Source: Aphelenchoides besseyi | Lineage: Eukaryota > Nematoda > Chromadorea > Rhabditida > Aphelenchoididae | Direction of reading: 5' to 3' | Assembly (NCBI GenBank): GCA_024699855.1 | Contig: JAMPIQ010000003.1 | Location: 8,928,001-8,992,000 of the forward strand | DNA length: 64,000 nucleotides | In this document: positions 43,697 to 56,222 of the stretch, piece by piece | How the letters are laid out: the number at the start of each line of letters is the position of its first letter | Position numbering within the stretch: position 1 is the first letter of the stretch | Notes under the pieces: model-generated | Database searches by the model: none | The model's input: the letters and a program-made list of their open reading frames with translations, nothing else | Told to the model about the DNA's origin: nothing | Translations under genes and position numbers: made by a program

Positions 43697-46507
43697 TTAG
43701 TAGTTAAAGAAAAACTTGCAGATGATTGCGATTTGTGGAATCAAAAGAATTTGCATTCTCCAACGACAATCTACAAAATAATCCGACTGCTCATCGTACT
43801 GTTGAAGGCCATAGGTTGATTGGCCGTTGGGCAGCTGATCCACGAGAACGGGATACCTAAACACACGAGTTTGAGAAGATGGAGAGTGAAAACACGCACC
43901 GAGATCGGCAACTCGACCTTCGAAATGACATTTGAATTCGCCTGAATTTTGTCGTGTATTTCCCGGACCGTCGAAGATCGTTTCGTCGACGGCAGCCAAG
44001 TAGAGAGTGTGCATGAAAGCGACATTGTAGAGACGAAAATCCAAACCGATAAGACGAGTGTACGTTTGACGTTTCGAAGATGGACGAGACAAACGCAGAA
44101 CGTAACGTTGCAACTCGTCGTCTTCGTGAAAAGTAGTCGGACATAAGAAGTAGATGGCACGTGGATTCTTCGGCAGTTCGTTGACCGAACGAACGTTTTG
44201 GGTTTTTGACAACAAGTTTCCGGGTACCGATTTCGGTTGATAGATGATCACACGTTCACCGCGATTAACAAAGTACTGAGTGAAACGATGCAACAAAACA
44301 TAATCACAGTTCGGTCCGGCAATCACGACCATTTGTTGATTGGTCAAAGAGTTCAAACCGGTTCTGAATGACGATAAATTGGGACATGAAAGAATTGCCC
44401 TTACTTTTTGTGAACATGAAAAACGAAATCCGCAAATCGATCCGCTGCGAAGCAATAGAACATATGTTCGTTGTACAGACGCATTGCTGCCTATAAAGAA
44501 GTCAGTAAGTCGATGAGACTACCAGTTAGTATTACGGAGAGAAGTAGCTTCTTGTCGCTCATCTTCAAGACCGGCAACATCGCACTGTCGGTGCGGACGG
44601 TTTGAGTTGTCGTAATAGCCAACGAATGCAAATCGTCGACGCCGGTGGAAGTCAAGTTCTGAAACTCGATCGCTGATTGTCGAGTTTGTCTTCCGATAAC
44701 TCACTTGATTAGCTTCAACATTCGTTGGAGACTGTGACTTTTGTTTCTTCGCCGTTTTGTTACTCTTCGAACGACCGTTATCCTCAGTTGACGGTTCATC
44801 GCTCTGTTTCTTGGCGCCCTTGTTTTGCGGTTTAACCCACGAAGTTACACGTTGCGGATCGTTGAGTACGTTCTCGTCGTTACGATAATTGACTACCTTT
44901 TCTTCGTAGACAATTCCCGCAGGTGGCGGGCGAAAAGCACGTTCGTTTTCCTCGTCGTCTCCTTCCTCCCATCCGACACTCTCGTCCGTTTCGTCCTGAA
45001 AGAACCGAAACTATCGAACTGAAGAGTCAGAAGCGAAGAGTATTTTTGTGCACTTTTACAGTTTCTTTTGAATTGTCTTTCAGCACACAACAACAACAAA
45101 AGTAACCGCACCTTTCGAAAAAGCGCAAGATTTCCACTGAAGTCAAAGTCCTCATTAACTGCTTCCAAATCAATTGGAAGATCCAACTCATCGTTTCCAC
45201 ACCGCTGCTTATAATAACCATTCGAAGTGTCCACATCGGGCATACCAGACGGCCCGTTCAAGAGCGCGTATTGATTTCGGCCGTTACGTAGCGAATTGGC
45301 GGAAATTTGCTGTAGGGTTGAGATTAAAACCAAATCAACAGTTCGTTTTTAGAGGGTCATTCGAAAGTTGTGACAAACTTGTTAAGAAAGAAATTAAGTT
45401 AGTTTGTCAGTTTCCATTTTTGCTCGATTACTTTCCAATCATGTGTACGAAGAGCTCACCTTTTGTTTGCTGCTTCCTTTCGTCGACGTTGAACGTTGGA
45501 GTTTGGGTTCTTGTTTGGTGGTGAATTGCTTGAAGTCGCCGTAGACTTTGTGCTCGTTTTCTTTGTCCACCGATTTGCTCGTTGATTGTGCGTTGTTGGA
45601 GGCTGAAGATTGAGAGGCCAACAGAAAGTTGACGTCAATTCGAGTTCCATTATGCGATTGGGATTCGCTGCGCGATGGCGGTGAAGTGGATTGTTGACGT
45701 GGAATGGGATTGTCGATTGGTTTTGTTAACAACTGATCCAAAACTGAACGAGAAACCTTTTTGCCGTTGAGAACTTGAGCTAAACAAGTGGAGGTAAAAC
45801 AAACGACGATCAAGCACGAAACTTACGTGGAATCATTTCGAACTTCGACGACTCGGTGATTACACACGCGGAGCTCAACTTGTTGGACAAAGTCATCGGA
45901 TCGCCGCGCTTCAAGATCGTCAATTTGCCAGTCTCTTCGCTCGTTTGCTTCAAAATCACAGCAACCGATGGACCGGGTTTCTCATTCGCGTGAACTTTCG
46001 ATTTTTGTTGCGTTTTCTGTGAGTCGCTTTCCTTTTTCAATTTGTCCAAAAGTTCGTCCATCATCTTTGTTTTCGAGTTCTTGGTTTCCAACTCCTGTTG
46101 GGCAGTCTTGGCTCGTCGATTTGTCTCGTTGGACTTTTTGGCGGCCTTCGCTGTGGTTTGTGGTTTTGAGGATTGTGGCACAGCCGTGGATTGCTCGATG
46201 GGTTCGTTGTCAATGACGCGAATTACGTCGGTAGGCGATATGTTTAAAGCATATTTTTCAGAATTCATTTTACAACCGTTTCTGAAAACAGAGTCTATGG
46301 TTGGATCAAAGCGAGTTGGCTCACTTGAAAGCTTTTGTAAGAAGAATGGCCGGAACATCGTCGAGAACTGACAGCGCTTTTCCTTGATAAACATCGCTGC
46401 CAACTTCGGCCGTTATCAAGTGACCAACACACGATTTTAAATCGGTTGAAATGTTAATCGCCTAAACCACGATGTCTTCACTCGAAAGCATGTAAATGGC
46501 TTACCAT
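43697..46507 (-). CDS. EDC3: Enhancer of mRNA decapping EDC3
   Basis: Exon 1 holds only the ATG (46507-46505). Exon 2 (46461-46325) and exon 3 (from 46281) encode the Lsm domain: SCVGHLITAEVGSDVYQGKA, VPAILLTKAFK and NGCKMNSEKYALNISPTDVI. A Ser/Thr/Lys-rich linker follows (exons 45827 down to 45460). Exon 5 (45309-45112) carries the FDF motif EDFDFSGNLALFRK that binds the DDX6 helicase. The YjeF-N domain closes the protein: MVVIAGPNCDYVLLHRFTQ, then GERVIIYQP, LIGLDFRLYNV and GACFHSPSSQTRVFRYPVLV. EDC3 assembles decapping factors in P-bodies. Domain order and length fit the family. The exact last codons are uncertain. SNRNP27 lies 248 bp upstream on the same strand. Confidence 0.88.
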
Positions 46508-46754
46508 TTGTGCACGAAAAGCTCACAATAACGGAGCGTGAGAATGCAATTAAAAAGCTCTGAATTTAAGTGTTAAAAACTGAAACGGATTGACGATAAG
46601 GTCACGAATCGAGATAGCAGACCGCCGGCTAACGGTTATTCCACGGCTGAAGGGCCAAAAAAGGTTACTTTATTGTGAGCGATTAACAGTTAGTATAAAA
46701 AAGAAATGTCTCATAGATTAAAGAAATGACTTTAGAGATTGAAGAGATCCCATT

Positions 46755-47237
46755 TCATGCGATATAATCCAGTGGACGATTGAATCCTCCTTTACGGTTC
46801 ATGTATTGACGGTATTTGCGCGATTTGTTCACTTTGGTTACTCCATCAATGTTGCCCTCGACTTTCTTATTTTTGGTTGTGTCGAAGCCGGCGAAGCCCA
46901 TTTGACGCATCATCTCCTCTTCGTCGACAACCACAGTTTCGAGATCGATTTTGTTCCTGAACAAACAGGTAAACAGAAATAGCAATAATGTGACTTACTT
47001 CTCTGACTTTCTTGGCCTTTTACTCGCTTGTCGTTCTCGTGAATTCGAACGTGTTCTCGAGCGTCGACGTTTGTTACGCTCGTCGTAGTGCCGATCCCGA
47101 TAATCGGAGCGTTCTCGACCGTTGTCTCGTGCGTCGCGGTTGTTCTCGTGTCGATGGCGTTTGCGTTCGGAACGTCGATCGTCCACGTCGTCGTCACGTT
47201 CGTGTCGACGCTTTCGATCCACGTCCGCGCTCGACAT
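46755..47237 (-). CDS. SNRNP27: U4/U6.U5 tri-snRNP 27-kDa protein
   Basis: Two exons, 47237-46999 and 46956-46755, with a 42-bp intron. The N-terminal half is an RS/RD/RE-rich low-complexity tail (for example [17 protein letters not shown]). The C-terminal half is the conserved SNRNP27 domain: [20 protein letters not shown], then [20 protein letters not shown] and the terminal YIA. This spliceosome subunit belongs to the tri-snRNP. An in-frame ATG 4 codons upstream (47249) is an alternative start. The gene may be co-transcribed with EDC3 below it. Confidence 0.92.
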
Positions 47238-48115
47238 ATTTCCGACCAAAGAAGTTTAAAGGCAATTCAAGAGCTGAAATTTCGTGAGTCAAATTTTCAT
47301 GTTCCTTCAACCACTTACTCAATCTTCGGACGCGTTTCATTTGGACGAAGATTTTCAAGGCTACGAAACAAAAAGTTAAACAAAAAAACTCGAAACTCAA
47401 AATTTTGAAGCAAAAGAAACGAAGCAGTCGAATCGGAGAGCTGCAGTTGAGAGCCGGTGCCAAAAAAGCAGAACTGTGGAGAACAAAACAAAAACGCAAA
47501 GGTTTTCGCTGCGAAGTTCGGTCGCCAGTTCAAACGGCAATTTTTTCTGTTCAAGTTGAGTTCGGAGTTGAATGTCAAAGTTGCAAGTGTACGTGTTGGA
47601 TGTCGACTTTTCGTTTTTTTCCAGTTTCGAATTTCGAGATCGTTGAGCTCGTCGTCACGATGAAAATCAACGAGTGGGCGGAGTCGCCGAAAGCGATCGG
47701 GTTGGCAACTCGACGTTTCGACGACGTGGCAAATTCCGAGCGATCGGGAGGTTTTTGCGTTTGGTCATTCAACTGGTGATTTTGCAGTGTCGAGATTCGA
47801 CGGTTTTCGCTTACACGTGGAATCGATCCGAAGACTCCGCGGTTGTTTTTCGAAAAAGCTGATGGTTAGTCTCGACGTTTATCTGCAGCTGCGTCAACGT
47901 CGCGTTTTTCTGTTGTTGTCGTCGCCGTTTGGTTTGCGTTGATGGATGACCGCGTTTCTCGGTTTAGTCACGTTCATTGTTGCAGACGCACGGACGTCGG
48001 ATTTGTGCGCGTTAATCCGCGACGATCTTCGTTTTGGTTCGATTGACGTTTTTTGCAGGTGCACATCCGCGAAAGTGGAACGCGCTGAAGGCGGAGATTT
48101 GGTTCGCAAAAAAAG
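47238..48115. other. Divergent upstream region of SNRNP27 and GMPPA
   Basis: 878 bp between two divergent starts. Several + strand open frames (for example 47405-47779) are Arg/Phe-rich with no domain and no clear splice structure. Probably untranslated leader and promoter sequence of GMPPA. Confidence 0.4.
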
Positions 48116-49894
48116 ATGTCTCTGAAAGCCGTGATCATCGTTGGTGGCGCACAGAAAGGTGAGAGAGAGTTCGGGAAAAGATCAACGGTAATTGAACACC
48201 TCCGAAGCGTCAGCGAAAAAGGAATCCGCTGCGCAGACCCAAATTCGCGCCGCCCATTTCGAAGAAGGTGAATTGCTTGCGCTCATTCTTTTCGAATTCG
48301 CCGCAAAACAACCTCGCAGTTCGATCGGGCGTATTTGTAACCCGCTGCCTCAGGCATCATAACGGTCATTGCGACGTTTCGATCATGTGGTTGGCTACTG
48401 GAGCTCTTTTCGGTCTCTACGCTTTCTTCCTTCTGCTGCCCGCTGTCATTTTCGCATACGTTGTCCGAAACTGTCCCTTGAGATTGTGAAGGTAAAACCA
48501 GCTACTTTAATTGGAATGAACGTTTTTGGTTTTTAACTAACAAATTCCAGGAACTCGATTTCGTCCGTTGTCGTTACAAGTTCCGAAACCGCTCTTTCCG
48601 TGTGCAGGTCAACCGCTAATTGAACATCACATTAGTCAGCTCTGTGAGGTGGAATCGTCGGAATGAACTCGAATTGAACTAACTTATTTTCTTTAGCTCA
48701 AGAACATTTCCGAAATCTTCATTCTTGGCTTCTATCGTGCCGACGAGTTCACCGAGTTTATTGCACGAACACGTGTCGTCTACGGCGTCTCGATTACGTA
48801 TCTGGAAGAAAGTGGAGCCAATGGGACTGCCGGCGGAATACTTCAGTTCAAAAACAAGATTCTACGGCCGGTCGGTTCTTTCGATCCGCCATCAGCGGTT
48901 TTCGTTCTCAACTGCGATGTTTGCGGTGATTTGCCGGTTGCCGAAATGGTCACAGAACTTGATCGAAATCCGAAGGCCGAAGCGATTATTCTGACAACTG
49001 AGGCACCACGCGAAGAATCCGTGTTTTACGGTTCGGTAAGTAATCTACCAATTAGCCGAAGCTTAATTGTCATTTTAAGGTTGTTGTTGACCCGAACGGA
49101 TTGGTTTTGCACTACGTTGACAAACCAACGACCTTTGTTTCGACCACAATCTCTTGCGGTGTCTACTTGTTTCGTCCATCGTTGTGGGAACAGAAGTGGG
49201 AACGACCGTTGAATTCGACCATCAGTTTGAATGGTGAACAGAATGCGCGTTGGTTCGAAACCGATATCTTTCCGTCGATGGCCTCGAAGAAGACCTTGAA
49301 TGCTTATTCGATGTCTGATCGCTGGTGGAGTCAAGTAAAAACTCCAGGGTAAACAAACTAAACATCGTAGTCTTGCTAACAGCGTTGTTTCAGTGCCGCT
49401 TTGTATGCTAATCGTCATTATTTGGAGTTGTATCGAACCCGTTGTCCGAAACGTTTGTGTACCGATCGTGCTCAGATTGTTGGCGATGTTTACATCGATC
49501 CAACAGCTATCGTTCATCCGACCGCCAAAATCGGACCCAATGTTTCTATTGGCGCAAACGTCGTAATTGGAGCGGGAGTTCGAGTCAAAGAATCGATTAT
49601 TCTGCCCGATTGTGTTTTGGAAGATCATTGTTGCGTTTTGAACTCGGTGATCGGATGGCGAAGTGTTTTGGGTGCATGGGCGAGGGTCGAAGGTACACAA
49701 ACCGCTCCGAATCCCAACGTTCCGTTCGCCAAACTCGACAACAAACCGCTCTTCAACTCCGACGGTCGTTTGAATCCATCGCTGACAATTCTGGGACCCG
49801 ACTGTACGGTGCATCGAGAGCTGGTCATACTCAACTCAATCGTGATGCCTTACAAAGAGTTAACTACAAGCCAAATGAACCAAATCATCATGTA
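48116..49894 (+). CDS. GMPPA: GDP-mannose pyrophosphorylase alpha subunit (GMPPA)
   Basis: The ATG at 48116 starts [15 protein letters not shown], with [17 protein letters not shown] in the next coding exon. Exon junctions keep the frame across QLCE-LKNIS, FYGS-VVVDP and [11 protein letters not shown]. The nucleotidyltransferase half shows [21 protein letters not shown] and [11 protein letters not shown]. The C-terminal half is a left-handed beta-helix of hexapeptide repeats: [20 protein letters not shown], then [20 protein letters not shown] and [12 protein letters not shown], ending QMNQIIM. GMPPA regulates the catalytic GMPPB in GDP-mannose synthesis. The alpha-type [13 protein letters not shown] motif replaces the catalytic beta-type loop. 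Its first intron (about 48160-48550) is unusually long and holds an open frame of its own. Confidence 0.93.
48268..48489 (+). CDS. Small membrane-protein ORF inside GMPPA intron 1
   Basis: Within the first GMPPA intron, a frame ends [20 protein letters not shown], then [10 protein letters not shown] and a stop at 48487-48489. The last 34 residues form one strong hydrophobic segment with a short polar tail. A CAG acceptor-like site at about 48351-48353 and a GTAAAA donor just after the stop suggest splicing. It may be an exon of a nested or alternative transcript that uses the GMPPA promoter. No family recognised. Confidence 0.35.
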   Translation: MNCLRSFFSNSPQNNLAVRSGVFVTRCLRHHNGHCDVSIMWLATGALFGLYAFFLLLPAVIFAYVVRNCPLRL

Positions 49895-50133
49895 AATCCT
49901 CACAACATATCCAATTCATTAGCACACGTGTTCCGGCGACTTATCTTTCAATTCACTTATTTATACCCGTTCGTAATTGTAACTTTATTCTTGACGTTAA
50001 ACGAGTAAATTGAGAGTATTTTTGCTGTACAATCGATTTTGATATTTTTGGCTCAAAACCCACCGGTTTATGAAAAAAGTTTTGTTTTGGCAAAATTTGG
50101 CAAAAACGAAAGATCGGAGAGACTTTTGCCTCG

Positions 50134-53100
50134 TTACTCTTGAGCCAATGAATCGAAACAGTTTTTGAAGTGAGAGATGAGTTTGTCGAATAAATGCGGT
50201 CGTACACTCCGTAAACTGTGCATTTCGTCGGGATATACCATGAGATCAAATGGAATGTTCTCTCGGACTAATGCGGTAACCAGTTCGGCTGAATGTTGAA
50301 AATGAACGTTGTCTGAAACCGGTGACTAGTTGATTTGTTCGCCTTCAACACACACACTCACCATCAGCCATTCCGTGTATTAGCAGTGTTTTGACGTAAT
50401 GAAAGTTCGTAACATTTCGCGCAATGTTTGTCAGTTCGTACGCGTGTTCAGACGCATTTCCCATGTATCGTTCGGTGTAGATCGCATCTGAACAGTTGAG
50501 TTAATAGGTCTATTTCGATAGCAATAGCTTGCCGTAGAACTTGAAATTAATCACCGGACCAACCATTGCAGCGCATTTGAAAAGATGTGAATCGTCGCGA
50601 ACAATCGACTAGAAGTTGAAATTGAAACATCTCTTTTTTGACTACTTACTTGTCCACTAACGAAACCACCATATGACCAACCCCAAATACCAACTCGTTT
50701 CTTGTCCATGAATTTGAAACGTTCGAGAAGTATTCTGAAGACAAAAGCGGTTTCCAGTCAATGAAAACAACTCACTTGGTTGCTTCGACCTGATCGTCGA
50801 CTTCGACGGTTCCCAAATGTCCATACATTGGTTGTCTTCGTTTCCAGCCGGCACCACTCGATCCACGACCATCAATGTTGACGATAATGTATTCGAGTGT
50901 CGATGAGAAATAAATGTCTACGGGCATTTCCGGTAGCCATTCCTCGTGAACAGATTTGGTATTTGGTCCCGAATAGCAATAGACGAGAACCGGGTATTTC
51001 TTGTATGTTTCCTTTGTTACACCGTGAGGTAGAAAGATTCGTGTGTAAGCAACTGAAACAAATGGATAGCCAACTGGTTGTTTCGGTTAACTCACCATGT
51101 CCATTACTTAATGTCACATTCTCGAAGATCACATGTGGGAATCTTTTGCTTGCCAATTCCAATTCTCTATCGCTATTCTGTCCGAACTCGGCCAACACTT
51201 CGACTGTATTGTTGGCAAGAGCATTGGCTACGTAGACGGTTGTTGGTCCCGGTCCTTTGCAGTTCATGAAAAATCGATTCGATTTGCTTGACATTGTTGT
51301 TTCATGATAAGTACAATTCGGCGATACACCACAGGTCACGCAATAAGCTTCCATTGAATTCTTTTGCTAGAAATTAAGGTAATACAATAAACATAGAGTT
51401 TGATTACCGGCTTTGCAGGAGTCGAGAACAAATGGAGTTGACGATGAATTGGAGCTGGTGCCGTGAAGAAACTGAAAGGTTGTTAATTACATAAACAAAA
51501 CGTTTAATCTTACACTTTTTCTGTTTCCGGATCATAACGCAGAATCTTTTCGACTTCATAGTCACCCATCGCCAAGAAACTTTCTTGTGCATTTCGGAAA
51601 TCGGGCTGCAAACAGAAGATTGATAAGTGATTCGAACTCAATCGACCTACTGGAATGTAAAGACGAGCAATTTGATTGTAAATATCACCATTAGGTCTTC
51701 GATGTGGTAAAATCGTGAAGATCGAGTCGTTTGTATGAGCGGCAATTCGAACCGTGTCACTGGCTGCTGATTGATGTAATCCGTCGATTTCGTAGTTTTG
51801 ATAGAAGCTCTAAACGGAAGTTTGTGTCAAGATTGTTTCAGCTCACTTGAACACATTTGCCGGAGATTTGAGTGCACATCATGAACGTGGCTTGATCTTG
51901 AAAACGATTAGCGAACACCGTCACCAAAACGTTTTGGTTGTGGAGTCGAACGTACGATGCGTGCATAAGATAAACTTTTTTGCTAAGATAAAGAATAGAA
52001 TAATGAAAAAGTGGAAAAACACTCACTTCTCTGGTATCTCAACCAACAGTTTGGTAAGCGATTTGTCGCGTTTTCTCCAAATCGACAATTCGATTTTCTC
52101 CAATTCCTGATCTCCAACTCCAGTCTTAGCGTAGCGCAAAGACTGTTGATCGGGATAACGTTTCTGTTGATTGTTGTACCAACTGATATTGTAGGTTCCG
52201 ACATTCGAAAGACTCGTACTCAGGAACGCAACTTCTTCGCCGTCCAATGACCACCAATAGGCGTCTTGACCGAACAGTTCCTCTTGATAGGCCCAACTAG
52301 TGATTCCATGTCGATAGTCGATGTGACCGTTGGTTGTGATGCGCGTCAGTTCCTGGCTGCCCATCAAAGGTCGATAGTAAAGATTAAACTTGTGAACAAA
52401 CACCTATAGACTAACATTCAACATTTCTTTCTTATTCTATTGCTTACGTATCCCGCACCATTCGGATTAAAAAGCATCGAATCCACATTCTCGTTACCCG
52501 TCTTTTCTGGTCCAACATTCTCAAATGTACTGAAACCAACAGAAATTAGGTAGTTGAATGATCGCTTACCCAGTTTTAGTGTTGTAGATTCGTTTAATTG
52601 TGTTCGATTCGTAGGCCTTTTCTTTCTTTTCAGCAAAATACGTAATCTCAATGTTCTGGGTACCGGGAATCACGTTCGTTGATTTCACTTTTCCATGTCG
52701 ATACAAAGCTTCAGAATCTAAAAGTGTCGTGTTTTGCCATGGAGTTGTTGAGAAGTCGATTTGTTCGATGACTTCGTTCACTTTAATCATCAGCTTCGAA
52801 TCGTCCATCCACTCCATTGCTTCAATGTGGCCGACAAGTGCCGACCCGGTGGCATCTTTCAACGACAGCGGAGTTTTGGTCTCAATTTTGTTGGCATCGA
52901 GTGGAGTCAAAATCAAAACGGCCGCAATGATTAGAACGGAAATGACGAAAATCATGAAGAAAGCCCTTTAATGTTTGCGTAGTGTTAATAATCGGGTTTG
53001 GAACCTACGTCAAGATGCCTCGCCAATTCCGTTGTTGTGGAGCACTGGCGGCGAGTTCCTGTAAAAGTTGATCATCCACGGTTTCAAACGAGTGAAATGA

Positions 53101-53388
53101 GGTAGAGTTTGGATGCAATGAAACCCGTGACTTGCGACTATCGGCATTCATTCTACTGGCATTGGGCAGCGTGTTTCGAGCGTCCCGACGTCCGTATATA
53201 ATCGAAGTTAGTTGGGCGCGAAAATCGGAGAGTTGCGTTGGAGTTCGTCCATTCCGATTCAAATTCTGTTGGTGCCGTTGGATGGCGGTTTCGGCACGTC
53301 GTCGCGCCGAGCCACGACTTGGTAACGATTTGAAACGCAACGTCCGTCTTGGCAACGGTGTCGCTTTGGTTGTGTTTAGGCGGCGCAT
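50134..53388 (-). CDS. DPP4-family S9 dipeptidyl peptidase, type II membrane protein
   Basis: Starts at 53388 (MRRLNTTKATPLPRRTLRF). About 130 cytoplasmic, Arg-rich residues precede a single transmembrane segment (MIFVISVLIIAAVLILTPL), then a beta-propeller region. The hydrolase domain carries YPVLVYCYSGPNTKSV, YIIVNIDGRGSSGAGW, then GIWGWSYGGFVSG (nucleophilic Ser in GWSYGG), LLIHGMADDNVHFQHSAEL (catalytic Asp) and VYPDEMHSLRS (catalytic His). The complete triad makes it a probable active serine exopeptidase that removes N-terminal Xaa-Pro dipeptides at the cell surface, unlike the inactive DPP6/10 branch. There are about 14 exons with short introns. The stop is at 50134-50136. The N-terminal tail is longer than in mammalian DPP4. 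Confidence 0.88.
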
Positions 53389-56222
53389 TTTTTGTTCGTC
53401 ACGTTTTCCCTCTATGGTTATGAGGTTGTTCGCACTTTCAACTGCTGGTTAGAATAATCGACGATCGAAGGAATTGGCATTGAATAGAAAACAGACGGTT
53501 ATTTTCGTTCAATAGAAATCGAGCTGCTCGAACGAAACATTAGCAAAGGGACACACCAAAATGGATTAAGAAGCTCAAAAATGCACAGTAGACAGAAGAT
53601 ATTAGTGGGTATGGAAAGCCGGAAATCATTTTGGGATGAGACGTTTAGAGGACTTAAACATGGGAAAGTTGTAAACGAACATTATGGCTATGGACTCCGA
53701 GACACTTCACATTCTTTTTCGATTACTCGATGGCAATGATAAGTGGATTGATGGGCTTGGAATTGACGTCAAACTGAACGGTTAACAACAAAAATTCTGC
53801 TTTTTGAAATGCAAAAGTACAAGAAGACGAAAGAATTCAATCCGCATGAGAACCGAAAGGTTTGAACATAACCATTGGGCATATTAAATGAAACTAGTCG
53901 TGAACATCTGCCTTTATGACAAAAATCGATCGTTCTGTTCAAGTCGATGGAGACTTTGCAGACGATCTGACGAATACGTTCGGCCAAATCCACAAATTTA
54001 ATTAGACAGAAGTCGAGAACAAAATGAACTTGCTAACAACGAAAGAGGCTGATTAGAAGGGATCAGGGGCTTACAAATTAAAACGGTTGGATGGACAACA
54101 GAACTTCGTATTTACAAGTAATAACCAGCAGTTCGGAGTGCGTACAACTTTCTCGACCTCGCCACTTAAGCAGGTGCAATAGTCAAAGTACAAAACCGAA
54201 CAGTCGAAAACATTTTCAACGAGCAACTTACTTCATAGAAGGAAATTTTTACTTCGGTATCGTTTTTAGCGTTGGAATAGTTAACGGCGCAATGCGGACG
54301 CATTTTTGCTTAATCGCATAAGAAACATTAAATGACTGGCTGCCAATTCGGTTCTTGAACTTTGGGCCCAAAAAATTAGAAAATTGTTTTTCCTTCGAGC
54401 TTTTGGAGCGTTCTTCTGAGCAAACACTCAAAATTTATGGCTCCAGAAAGCGAATTTCACTTAAACTAAAAGTTTTCGCTGCGCACTGTAGACCGCCGGG
54501 ACGCAACGCGGTCGACGGGAATCGATGGCCGCCGATTATAACGAAACGCGATTAATTTGCGAAGTTTTGTATTTTAATCCGCGGCTTAACATCGTGGAGG
54601 TCAACTGACCGGAGCGGCGTTGCAATGAACTTTGCGCGCAACTCGACGTTTTCAACGATCGCGCGGAATCGACGAACGTTTTTCGTGTTCTCAAGTGGTC
54701 CCGCACGTCCATTGTTTTGACGTCACGCATTTCAAAGGTTATTGAACAGTCTTCGTACAAAAGAACGAGCGTTTCTTTTGTCGTAAAATTTTTGTACGGG
54801 AATTTCAATCAACGCATTGCTCGTTCAGACGCTGAAAAAACGGACACTCAAAGCGTTTCGAGCTCGAAAAGACGTTGAAGTGGAACGTCGATTGAGCGCC
54901 CAAGAAAACGGGAGTCTTGAAAACCGAAAACCTCGTTGGCGGCGTGATCGATCACCGCAACGCCGTTTTTGACGATCGTATCAACAAAGAAGACATCACC
55001 GACCTCTTCGCCGCCTTCCAACAAGTCGACGTCTTTGAGGGTTGTGGCCATCGGAACGAAACCGTGATTCGCGCTCTGTCCTCGATCAATCAACGACCAT
55101 ACCATAGGTTTTGTGGGCCAAGTTGTTATCTGAAAGCTCGAAGGTTTTCGGCGTCGTTAGCGCGAGAACAAAAAGAAAAGTCCATTAAGTTCTTTATTAA
55201 ATTTGCGAAAACGAACAAAAGAGAGTCAATGGCGGAAACGTGTCTTGAGGGATCGTAAGCGCGAGAAAAGAACCGAAAACTCAATTCAATGGATTCCTAA
55301 TCAAAATACTCGGATTTCACGCTCGAGCCTCGTTTATTGGACTCTTGAGATTCCGGGACTAACCGGCCGGCCCCGGGAGAAGACCGGTGAGCATTCGAAA
55401 ATGCCAAGACATTTTTGTTGTTGTTGAATGTTGCTATTGAAATTGTTTGCAAGCGGCCTAAAACGTTGATACAAAACGAAGACCGTAGAACGAAACGTTC
55501 TTTGTTCATTCGCCGAAATTGCGACGATTTTGCTCGTCGCTTCGTAACGGACGATCCGCGAAGATAATCGGATAAAACAAAAAAGAAGCTCGCGGGAATT
55601 GGTTTACGTTGTCGTTTGTGGAGATCGTGGCCAAATCGAATGTACGCGCTAATTATGAGACGACGATCGAATTAACAACGCCGTCAAACTCCATGACCTC
55701 AAATTCCTGGGCTCGGGCGAAGACGTGGCGCGTGAATGGCGCGGAAAGCGTCGTATTTGTTCGGACATTTTCCACGGTCCCCTCTTTCCGTCCACGAGCA
55801 TTTGGACAACACAAAAACGCGCACTTTTCTGGACGTCCGGAAGATAATCGCGACGTTTTTATGTTCGAACTCGATCCTCAACTGTTGCTTTCGAGTTCTT
55901 TTTTGTTCTGCAGAGGTCAATGATCGGGGAGAGATTGCTTTGGGAAGATTAACGAGCCGCTGATTCGTCATGCGTCTTTGCATTCCATTGATTTTGGTTC
56001 TGTCGCAAAAAAGACACTTAAATTCCGGTCAAAAAGTGGGGAAGACGGAAAAAAGCGGCAATCGCAAGAGTGCCGTCCAACGGCAATTTGTCTTCGCCTC
56101 ATTCTGTGGGCCATTTCACGCATTCCATTCGAACAACAAATGTCCATTCCATTGGTCAACACGCAGCGTTTTATTGAATGCAAACAAAAAGAAAATAAGT
56201 TAAGAAGAGGAGTAGAAGGCTT
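53389..56222. other. 2.8-kb intergenic region
   Basis: No gene I can support. From 53460 to 54480 the sequence is ordinary AT-rich. From about 54480 to 56000 the C and G content rises, with many CG words (TCGAAA, CGACG), and open frames appear on both strands (for example minus 54848-55105), but none has splice sites, a start context or a known domain. It probably includes the upstream region of the S9 peptidase. Confidence 0.35.

Noticed and set aside
54848..55105. An 85-aa minus-strand frame with an acidic, globular look
   Set aside because: No splice sites, no supporting start or neighbours and no recognised family; CG-rich sequence opens frames on both strands here.
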